Part shown: positions 1 through 5,065 of the stretch, in pieces
How positions within the stretch are numbered: the stretch's first letter is position 1
Layout: every line of letters begins with the position of its first letter
Origin: JBBTCJ01 sp038043285
GTDB lineage: Bacteria > Planctomycetota > Phycisphaerae > UBA1845
Reading direction: 5' to 3'
DNA: 10,053 nucleotides
NCBI GenBank assembly: GCA_038043285.1
Contig: JBBTCJ010000048.1
Coordinates: forward strand, 1-10,053
The notes under the pieces: generated by a model
The model's database searches: none
What the model saw: only the letters and a program-made list of their open reading frames with translations
What the model was told of the DNA's origin: nothing
Position numbers and translations under genes: made by a program

Positions 1-379
1 ACAAGCCTGCGCCCCTTCGGGGCGGCTCGCGTGCCGCCGGAACTGTCACGGACCCTTCTGCGCGGGTGTAGTCCAAGTCGGTGGCGGTGTCGGTCCTGCG
101 GGTCGGGAAGCATGCGTCCGAGCACGCATAGGCTCCATGAAAACGGGTTCCCATGGCCGCTCCAAGCGACTTTGAAACGGGGTCGCCATAATCTTCGACT
201 ACACCCCGGGGCAAAAAGAGGCTGGCTGGACCCTTCCACCGCGGCGTCCGATTTGGTACGATGCCCGAGTTGTCCACCCTGGCCGAGGGACGACGCCAAC
301 GCTTCGTTTCCGCCGCGCCGCCGTGGACGGGCAGAAATTGTTGACTTGCCGTCCAATCCCCCATTGGGCGGTTCCCTAG
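1..379 (+). ncRNA. Structured non-coding region, possible RNA of unknown family
   Basis: No convincing gene lies here. The sequence shows several perfect inverted repeats: GGCGGC (21-26) with GCCGCC (33-38); GGGTGTAGTC (64-73) with GACTACACCC (197-206), a 10-bp long-range helix; ATGCGT (112-117) with ACGCAT (124-129); CCATG (135-139) with CATGG (152-156); and GCGAC (166-170) with GTCGC (182-186). The three inner hairpins nest inside the long helix like a multibranch junction, and a terminator follows at 380-412. I looked for hallmark motifs of tmRNA, RNase P RNA, SRP RNA and the cobalamin riboswitch and saw none. It could be a structured small RNA, a 3' untranslated region of an upstream gene, or chance pairing in GC-rich DNA. 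A 145-codon reading frame at 31-468 has no family resemblance and runs through the terminator, so I do not call it a gene. Confidence 0.3.
10..24 (+). repeat. GC-rich hairpin near the window's left edge
   Basis: CGCCCC (10-15) and GGGGCG (19-24) form a perfect 6-bp stem around TTC. No T-tract follows, so it is a weak terminator candidate for a gene lying outside the window. It competes with the 21-26/33-38 stem because the two share positions 21-24. Confidence 0.4.
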
Positions 380-412
380 GGCCCGGTCCACCCCACCGGG
401 CCTCTTTCTTTT
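380..412 (+). terminator. Rho-independent-type terminator
   Basis: GGCCCGGT (380-387) and ACCGGGCC (395-402) form a perfect 8-bp GC-rich stem around a 7-base loop. A T-rich tail (403-412, eight of ten T) follows directly. This is the clearest intrinsic terminator in the window and ends a plus-strand transcript arriving from the left. It also argues against the kinase-like gene starting at 411, which lies inside the T-tail. Confidence 0.8.
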
Positions 413-476
413 GCTGCGAGCGGGGCAACACTCTACATTGCCTGCACCACACAGGCCGAGCCTGCTAATCCTGTTA

Positions 477-1865
477 ATGTCGAGCAGCGCCTGCTGTCCC
501 ATCGAACCCTGGAGTCCGTGCTTGGGATCCACCTTCAACGCCACTCTCGCCGATCGTGCCTGGCTCGAACGAGCCGGCCTGGGCGACGTTGGGGCGGTGA
601 TGCGTTTGACCGCCAGTACGGTGGCCGCGATCGGAACCTCGTCCGAGACGTTTGCCGTGGACCTATCGCACATTCCCAGTGCGCCGAAAACCGTGTTTAT
701 CAAGCGTTACCGCTATCGGGGGTGGAAGGCGAAGCTTGGCCAGTTGTTCCGCGGGTCGTGGGGGGGACGAAGCCGGGCGCGCTTTGAGTTTGAGTTCCTG
801 GAGGAGATGCGGCGACGCGGCGTCGCGGCGGTTCGGCCCGTCGCCTACGGCGAGTCCCGCGGCCGGGGTTGGCTCCGGGAGGCTGTCCTGCTCACCGAGG
901 GCCAGGAAGGATGCACGTCGCTCGATCTGTGGCTGCTTGATCGTCGAACCGGTGCGCGTTCGGACAGCGGGCGCGACAGGCTATTCGCTGCATTGGCGGC
1001 GGCCACGCGCATCATGCACGAGCTGGGTGTTTTTCACGGCGGATTGTTCGGGCGGAACATGCTTGTCCGTGACGACGGGGAGAGTTGGCGGGTAATTCTT
1101 CTGGATCCCGATCGGCGCGGCCGGCTTCACGCCGGTCCGGTTCCGGCGGATTCGGCGGTCTCGGACCTCGCATATCTGGCGGCCACTGCGCATCGCCTGG
1201 TACGGCGAACGGATCAACTGCGATTCCTTCGGCGCTACCTCGACCAGTGCACCAAACGGTCCGATGCGGCGTCGCGGGTTGTCGGCGGCGCTGCGGGGAC
1301 TGAGTCATCCACGAGGGGTGACGCTCCATTTGACCGTCCCACGCGGCCGTCCCGGCTCGACGCGCAGGGCAAGCGCTTCGCGCGAGACATTGCGGCGGCG
1401 GCCCGTCCTCGACTCAAGCAGGAAGCGCACCGCCAGGCGATCGCGGCAGCCATTCGATGGCTCCAGCGCCGCACGACCCAGGATCGGGTGCGCGGTGCGG
1501 CCGCGAAACCTTCCAGCGACGTGACCACATTTTTTGAGCGACTTCGCGGAGACGTTTCGTCCGCCTCGCCGGCGGTGAAGATTCCAGCGGGTGTCGATGG
1601 TCGGGTTCACCTTCGCGTTGGCGACGACCGCGCCGGCGGATCGGCCGAACAATGGACTCTCGTGTTGCACGGCGGTCGCGTCGACGTCCGCGACGGGCAT
1701 CATGGCCGGGCGGATTTGGTCATTGCGTCGGAAGCGACGACGTGGTCCGCGCTGCTGACGGGCGGGACGGTAGCCTTCCAAGCCCTTCGTGCCGGCAGGC
1801 TGCGCCTTCGCGGCGACACAACCCTTCTACCGACCGTGCTCGATGTGGTTAGTGTGGTCGCGTAA
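477..1865 (+). CDS. Kinase-like (WaaP/InaA family) protein fused to a C-terminal SCP2-like domain
   Basis: Counting from the ATG at 477 gives 462 residues. Residues of about 50-260 resemble the lipopolysaccharide kinase (WaaP/InaA/Kdo kinase) fold. Visible are a beta-strand lysine in FIKRY (K76), a catalytic-loop-like HGGLFGRNMLV (187-197) with the metal-site Asn (N194), and a DFG-equivalent ILLDPD (D210). The usual HxD Asp is Gly at 189, so catalysis is doubtful. After an Arg/Ala-rich linker, residues of about 373-462 look like an SCP2 sterol-carrier domain: a tryptophan-containing strand, GRADLVIAS, then a LLTGG...AGRLRLRGD ending typical of that family. The family is known to act on lipid A core or related lipids at the cytoplasmic membrane; a lipid-linked role here is inference. 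The start is uncertain: no good ribosome-binding site is seen, and ATG 600 is an alternative. The gene follows a terminator and is probably monocistronic. Confidence 0.7.
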   Translation: MSSSACCPIEPWSPCLGSTFNATLADRAWLERAGLGDVGAVMRLTASTVAAIGTSSETFAVDLSHIPSAPKTVFIKRYRYRGWKAKLGQLFRGSWGGRSRARFEFEFLEEMRRRGVAAVRPVAYGESRGRGWLREAVLLTEGQEGCTSLDLWLLDRRTGARSDSGRDRLFAALAAATRIMHELGVFHGGLFGRNMLVRDDGESWRVILLDPDRRGRLHAGPVPADSAVSDLAYLAATAHRLVRRTDQLRFLRRYLDQCTKRSDAASRVVGGAAGTESSTRGDAPFDRPTRPSRLDAQGKRFARDIAAAARPRLKQEAHRQAIAAAIRWLQRRTTQDRVRGAAAKPSSDVTTFFERLRGDVSSASPAVKIPAGVDGRVHLRVGDDRAGGSAEQWTLVLHGGRVDVRDGHHGRADLVIASEATTWSALLTGGTVAFQALRAGRLRLRGDTTLLPTVLDVVSVVA

Positions 1866-1923
1866 GGCGTGTCGGGGGCGCAACAACGGACCAAGCGCCG
1901 CCGGGAGGCGTTGATCTTACTGG

Positions 1924-1956
1924 GTGGCCCGGAGCAAGGCGTGCTCCGCCCGCCAC
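1924..1956. terminator. Hairpin in a convergent intergenic gap, possible bidirectional terminator
   Basis: CGGAGCA (1930-1936) and TGCTCCG (1942-1948) form a 7-bp stem with a 5-base loop. It is extended across a small internal loop by GTGGC (1924-1928) and GCCAC (1952-1956). It sits between the stop codons of the kinase-like gene (1865) and the carbonic-anhydrase-like gene (2043). No T-tract is present, so termination by this hairpin is only likely, not shown. Confidence 0.45.
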
Positions 1957-2042
1957 AAGCTCCTCGGCGGGCCAGGCCCGTGCGATGAGGCTTGGGAGAG
2001 CCACCGTGGCATGGTGCGGACGGAGATCTTGGGCGAAGATTG

Positions 2043-2513
2043 TCATACCTCGATGGATTCGAACCCAACGACCCCGCGACCGTAGTGCGCGTAATACGCT
2101 TCGATGGCGTCGATACCTGTAACGCGGCGGACGGTCGCCGCGGCCCGGATCAGGTCAGCACCCTGTAGGAGTTCGAGGCGTCGGTCCTTCAACTCAAGAC
2201 GCGACGTGTAGAACGCGCATCCTTCGTGAGCAATGAGCACGATCCGCTTGAGGCCGTGAACTTCGATGAGGAACTTCAGCTCGTCGACAACCCCCTGGGC
2301 CTGCAAATGTGCCTGGGGATGGTCGGCGAGACAGGCAGGTCCGCCGGGAAGGGCAAGGCGGTCGTATCGCGGTAGTTTGAGCCCGTTTTGAAGAAAATCG
2401 TCGAAGTGCTCGCCGACGCGACCGTCGGAACAGTAGATGGCTGCGGCGTGGATTCGTGCCTGCTCGTACGGAACGCGGCTCTCATACGCCATGTTGTCGG
2501 GACGCTCTGGCAT
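2043..2513 (-). CDS. Short beta-carbonic-anhydrase-like protein
   Basis: The protein has 156 residues and carries both beta-carbonic-anhydrase zinc motifs: CSDGR (C28, D30, R32; the CxDxR element with the Asp-Arg dyad) and HEGC (H96, C99; HxxC). In the family two Cys and one His bind zinc, and the enzyme interconverts CO2 and bicarbonate in the cytoplasm. The protein is shorter than typical beta-enzymes of about 200 residues, so an atypical or regulatory member is possible. The start is either ATG 2513 or the in-frame ATG at 2492 (residue 8); neither has a strong ribosome-binding site. It lies 40 bases downstream of the GDP-fucose synthase gene on the same strand and may be co-transcribed with it. 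No functional link to sugar synthesis or PHA is evident. Confidence 0.7.
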   Translation of the reverse strand: MPERPDNMAYESRVPYEQARIHAAAIYCSDGRVGEHFDDFLQNGLKLPRYDRLALPGGPACLADHPQAHLQAQGVVDELKFLIEVHGLKRIVLIAHEGCAFYTSRLELKDRRLELLQGADLIRAAATVRRVTGIDAIEAYYAHYGRGVVGFESIEV

Positions 2514-2522
2514 CGGTGGGGG

Positions 2523-2528
2523 ATTGTA
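2523..2528 (-). promoter_or_regulatory. Possible -10 element upstream of the carbonic-anhydrase-like gene
   Basis: TACAAT reads on the minus strand between the two genes. The only -35-like hexamer, TTGAAT, would be 19 bases upstream, which is long. If used, transcription would start near 2516, giving a nearly leaderless message for ATG 2513 or a short leader for ATG 2492. Confidence 0.25.
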
Positions 2529-2553
2529 CCATGCAATGGCAATAGTGATTCAA

Positions 2554-3540
2554 TCAGCCGCGGACCGCGTGTCGTGGTTGACCGCTTCGGTCACCCGCTT
2601 GCGAGCGCCACCAGTCGATGGTTCGGCGTAGACCCTCTTCGAGCAAAACTTTGGCTCGCCAACCGAGGTGGTCGGCCGCGCGGGTGGTGTCCAGGCGGCG
2701 GCGGGGTTGACCGTCGGGCCGCGAGGCGTCCCACTCGATCCGCCCGTGAAAGCTGCCGAGTCGGGCAATGGTCGCCGCGAGTTCGGCGATGGTGATCTCG
2801 ACACCGGTTCCGAGGTTGAGCGCGAAAGCGTCATCATTGTTCATTTCGGCGGCGAGCACGATGGCGTCGGCCGCGTCGTCGACGTACAGGAACTCTCGAC
2901 CGGCTTGGCCGGTGCCCCAGCAGGTGACGCGGTCCTCGCCGCGATCGACGGCCGTACAGAACTTGCGGATCAAGGCCGGAATGACGTGTGAGGTTTCCCA
3001 ATCGAAGTTGTCTCCCGGGCCGTACAGGTTCGCCGGAAGCAGGTAGACCCCGGGAAACCCGTATTCGCGACGGTAGGCGTCGAGCATCACGGCCAACGCG
3101 CGCTTGGCCACGCCGTAGGGGGCGTTGGTCTCCTCGGGAAAACCGCTCCAGAGGTCGGCTTCGGAAAACGGAACGCGGCAGAACTTGGGGTAGGCGCAGA
3201 CCGTGCCGACCTGAACAAACTTGTAGACGCCGCGGCGACGGGCCTCCTCGATGAGGTTCAGACCCATCGCCAGGTTGGCGTAGAAAAACCGGCCGGGGCG
3301 CTTGGCGTTGGCGCCGATGCCGCCGACCTCGGCCGCAAGGTGGATGACCACGTCGGGCCGGGCTTCGTCGAACATCCGCGCGACGGCCTCGGCGCTGGTC
3401 AAATCGAACTCGCGCGATCGCGGGACGAACAGGTTCGCCGGGTCGACGCCGGCCTGGTCGCGTAGTCTTGCGCAGACGACTCGCCCCAGGAAGCCGGCCC
3501 CGCCGGTTACGCAGACGCGATGGTCTTTCAGTGGTCTCAC
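2554..3540 (-). CDS. fcl: GDP-L-fucose synthase
   Basis: This 328-residue extended short-chain dehydrogenase has the epimerase/reductase fold that converts GDP-4-keto-6-deoxy-mannose to GDP-L-fucose with NADPH, for surface polysaccharide. Visible are the Rossmann loop TGGAGFLG (12-19); VGTVCAYPKF (111-120) with catalytic T113 and C115; YGVAK (Y142, K146); NLYGPGDNFD (171-180); and the SHVIPAL segment with H185, all characteristic of GDP-L-fucose synthase. Thr replaces the Ser of the E. coli enzyme, which I believe is a common variant. Length is normal. The start is GTG at 3540: a TAA lies immediately upstream in frame, so nothing longer is possible, and the Rossmann motif begins soon after. 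No clear Shine-Dalgarno is seen. The partner GDP-mannose dehydratase is not in the window. The gene follows phaR in the same direction with a 74-base gap containing a hairpin. Confidence 0.9.
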   Translation of the reverse strand: MRPLKDHRVCVTGGAGFLGRVVCARLRDQAGVDPANLFVPRSREFDLTSAEAVARMFDEARPDVVIHLAAEVGGIGANAKRPGRFFYANLAMGLNLIEEARRRGVYKFVQVGTVCAYPKFCRVPFSEADLWSGFPEETNAPYGVAKRALAVMLDAYRREYGFPGVYLLPANLYGPGDNFDWETSHVIPALIRKFCTAVDRGEDRVTCWGTGQAGREFLYVDDAADAIVLAAEMNNDDAFALNLGTGVEITIAELAATIARLGSFHGRIEWDASRPDGQPRRRLDTTRAADHLGWRAKVLLEEGLRRTIDWWRSQAGDRSGQPRHAVRG

Positions 3541-3553
3541 TTACGAATCATCG

Positions 3554-3578
3554 GCCAAGCGGGACGCATCCCGTTGGC
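3554..3578 (-). terminator. Hairpin between phaR and the GDP-fucose synthase gene
   Basis: GCCAA (3554-3558) plus CGGGA (3560-3564) pair with TCCCG (3569-3573) plus TTGGC (3574-3578). This gives a 10-bp stem with one bulged G and a 4-base loop. It lies in the 74-base gap after the phaR stop. No T-run follows on the minus strand, so it could be a partial terminator, an RNA-stability element or an attenuator rather than a strong terminator. Confidence 0.45.
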
Positions 3579-3614
3579 GAAGCGGAAGCCGACGGGTCGC
3601 TCGCGCGAGGGGTT

Positions 3615-4217
3615 CTACGGCTGCCTCTTCTCCTCGCTGAGGGCCTCGATCCGCTGTAGAATGGCGGCCAGTTGTGCGCGCAGCTCGTCGAGGTTTGGCT
3701 GGCCCGGATCGTCGGGTTCGGACGGTTCCGGTCCGGTCGATCCGTTGGACGAAGCTCGGGAGCTTCGCCCGAACGCCTCCATCATTCCGCCGGCCCACTC
3801 CAGGGGGTTGACCACGCCGTGCATGGCCTGCCGGAGGTAGGTGTCGAACTGACGTTGCGAGTTGGCCATCATTCCCCAGAACGGGCCGAAGAACCGCTCC
3901 AGCATCGTGCGTAGAACTTGGCGGTTGGAACGGATCATCACGTGCAGAACGGAGCTGGGGAACAGGTCGAGCTTGGGTTGATCGCGTTCGAGCAGAATCT
4001 GCATCAGGACGACGTTGGTGATGTCGTCGCCGTTACGCGAGTCGGTGATGCACACGTCGTGTCCGGCGACGATGAGGTCCTGGACGTCCTGCAAGGTCAC
4101 GTGGCGGCTTCGGGTGGCATCGTAATAGCGGCGGTTGGGGTATTTCTTGACCTGGATGACCTCGTGATCCCGCATGGGCAAAGCGGCCTCGTTGGATGCG
4201 ATCGAGCCATTGAGCAT
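3615..4217 (-). CDS. phaR: PHA synthesis repressor PhaR
   Basis: From ATG 4217 the protein has 200 residues. The N-terminal PHA-accumulation-regulator DNA-binding domain is clear: VKKYPNRRYYD (23-33), TLQDVQDLIVAGHDVCITDSR (41-61, read as two adjoining segments) and GDDITNVVLMQILLE (63-77). A central helical segment, rich in Phe and Met (about 88-150), would bind polymer. An acidic/Pro linker (160-174) and a short amphipathic helix (175-196) end the protein. In the family, PhaR represses phasin and itself and is released by binding nascent PHA granules. It is divergent from the phasin gene across an AT-rich region with an operator-like palindrome. The open frame extends upstream to 4343 through AT-rich promoter DNA, which I reject; ATG 4175, preceded by GAGG, is an alternative start. 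It is unrelated to the class IV synthase subunit also called PhaR. Confidence 0.9.
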   Translation of the reverse strand: MLNGSIASNEAALPMRDHEVIQVKKYPNRRYYDATRSRHVTLQDVQDLIVAGHDVCITDSRNGDDITNVVLMQILLERDQPKLDLFPSSVLHVMIRSNRQVLRTMLERFFGPFWGMMANSQRQFDTYLRQAMHGVVNPLEWAGGMMEAFGRSSRASSNGSTGPEPSEPDDPGQPNLDELRAQLAAILQRIEALSEEKRQP

Positions 4218-4242
4218 AACGCGGCCGCGACGCGGTGTCAAA

Positions 4243-4248
4243 ATTATA
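4243..4248 (-). promoter_or_regulatory. Probable -10 box of the phaR promoter
   Basis: A perfect TATAAT reads on the minus strand, placing a start near 4236, about 19 bases before ATG 4217. The good -35 hexamer TTGACA (4272-4277, minus strand) is 23 bases away, which is too far for a standard sigma70 pair. No good hexamer sits at 17 bases. Confidence 0.4.
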
Positions 4249-4267
4249 TCGCCAAAATGACTATAAG

Positions 4268-4280
4268 TTATTGTCAATAA
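4268..4280. repeat. 13-bp palindrome overlapping a minus-strand TTGACA
   Basis: TTATTG (4268-4273) and CAATAA (4275-4280) are perfect inverted repeats around a single T. The right part overlaps the TTGACA read on the minus strand. It may be a second operator in the phaR/phasin region, or chance in AT-rich DNA. Confidence 0.35.
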
Positions 4281-4302
4281 ATAGTTTGTAAGTATTTTCG
4301 AT

Positions 4303-4324
4303 AATTTTTGCAAACGCAAAAATT
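4303..4324. promoter_or_regulatory. Probable PhaR operator (perfect inverted repeat)
   Basis: AATTTTTGC (4303-4311) and GCAAAAATT (4316-4324) are perfect 9-bp inverted arms around AAAC. The repeat lies directly upstream of the phasin -35 box, in the gap between phaR and the phasin gene. The TGC-N4-GCA core resembles reported PhaR sites. Each arm matches the first nine positions of the GCAMMAAWTMMD element that I recall for Ralstonia eutropha PhaR. Binding is inferred. Confidence 0.6.
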
Positions 4325-4328
4325 GGGC

Positions 4329-4356
4329 TTGACGCAGTTGCACAAAAGCGCATAAT
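4329..4356 (+). promoter_or_regulatory. Sigma70-like promoter of the phasin gene
   Basis: TTGACG (4329-4334) and CATAAT (4351-4356) are separated by 16 bases. AT-rich, UP-element-like DNA lies upstream. Expected start is near 4363, giving a leader of about 84 bases before ATG 4447. The spacer contains GCACAAAA (4340-4347), a possible second PhaR half-site. Confidence 0.65.
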
Positions 4357-4446
4357 TCATTTGGACGATGGATACGACGCGGAACGATCTCGGCGTTGGT
4401 TCGGAACCGGTCGCAATGGGCTCAATACGAAGGAAGGACGGACGCG

Positions 4447-4929
4447 ATGGTCGCGGAAACACGAGAGACGATGGCGCGGTGGTTTGATTCGATGAATGAC
4501 ACGTTCAAGACGGCCCTGGACGCCGGGCAACGGGTACAGGAGTCGTGGTTTAAGTCGACGCGGGAGGCGTGGCAACAGCCGATCGAGATCGAGAAGCTGA
4601 CCACCCGCGGCGAGCGGATGGTCCGCGAGTGGATTCCGTTCGCGGAGAAGAACATCGAGACGGCCGCCCAGGCCTACGACGCCAACTTCCGCGCGGGGAT
4701 GGACATGTTCAAGACCGCCTGCGACGTGGCGATGAAGACCGACGACACCGACGTGTATCGCCGCACGCGGCAGATGTGGGACACGGCGTTCGGCATGTTC
4801 CGCACCAACGTTGACGTGTTCGCCAAGGCGTCCACGCGAACGATGGAGAACTGCTCGCAGCTGTGCGAGTGCTTCCGCGCGGACGAGGCCTCGACCAAGA
4901 CCAGCAAGCCGGCCAAGGCGACCGCGTGA
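4447..4929 (+). CDS. Phasin-like PHA granule-associated protein
   Basis: The protein has 160 residues and is almost wholly alpha-helical and amphipathic, with no signal peptide or membrane segment. It ends in a short Lys/Ala/Thr-rich tail (150-160). The size, the composition (aromatics spaced along helices at W12, F13, W34, W41, W62, F65) and the position between phaR and the thiolase fit a phasin, the protein that coats PHA granules and limits their coalescence. Sequence motifs of phasins are weak, so the assignment rests largely on context. ATG 4447 is chosen over an in-frame ATG at 4396 because GGAAGG (4432-4437) lies nine bases upstream. A strong promoter and an operator-like repeat precede it, consistent with PhaR control. 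Cys136, Cys140 and Cys142 cluster near the end, which is unusual for a phasin. Confidence 0.65.
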   Translation: MVAETRETMARWFDSMNDTFKTALDAGQRVQESWFKSTREAWQQPIEIEKLTTRGERMVREWIPFAEKNIETAAQAYDANFRAGMDMFKTACDVAMKTDDTDVYRRTRQMWDTAFGMFRTNVDVFAKASTRTMENCSQLCECFRADEASTKTSKPAKATA

Positions 4930-4957
4930 CCAGCGCGCCGGTTCCGTACAATCCTTA

Positions 4958-4973
4958 GCCCCGACGCTGGGGC
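4958..4973 (+). repeat. Hairpin after the phasin-like gene
   Basis: GCCCC (4958-4962) and GGGGC (4969-4973) form a 5-bp stem around a 6-base loop, 29 bases after the phasin stop. No T-run follows. It could reduce read-through or protect the abundant phasin mRNA, but may be chance. Confidence 0.3.
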
Positions 4974-4993
4974 CACGGAGGGGACCGGTCGGG

Positions 4994-5022
4994 TTGTCAA
5001 CGCGTGCCGGTTTCGGTATGAG
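4994..5022 (+). promoter_or_regulatory. Candidate promoter upstream of phaA
   Basis: TTGTCA (4994-4999, five of six consensus) and TATGAG (5017-5022, four of six) have an ideal 17-base spacer. A start near 5029 would leave a leader of about 37 bases before ATG 5066. If real, phaA and the synthase genes can be expressed independently of the PhaR-controlled phasin promoter. Confidence 0.4.
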
Positions 5023-5065
5023 GTTGTCCGCAGCGGGTGGAAGCGCCTCGGGCGAGGAGTGGCTC

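Noticed and set aside
211..219. GCAAAAAG as a further PhaR half-site
   Set aside because: It is a single half-site mismatched at position eight, far from any PHA gene, and likely chance.
1..412. tmRNA, RNase P RNA, SRP RNA or cobalamin riboswitch
   Set aside because: I looked for the hallmark conserved segments of each family by eye and found none, so no known RNA name is given.
31..468. 145-codon plus-strand frame in the structured 5' region
   Set aside because: It runs through the strong terminator at 380-412 and contains low-complexity Arg/Pro/Ser with no family similarity.
4218..4343. Upstream extension of phaR by 42 residues
   Set aside because: The extension would be encoded by the AT-rich promoter/operator region, and PhaR proteins begin only shortly before the KKYPNRR motif.
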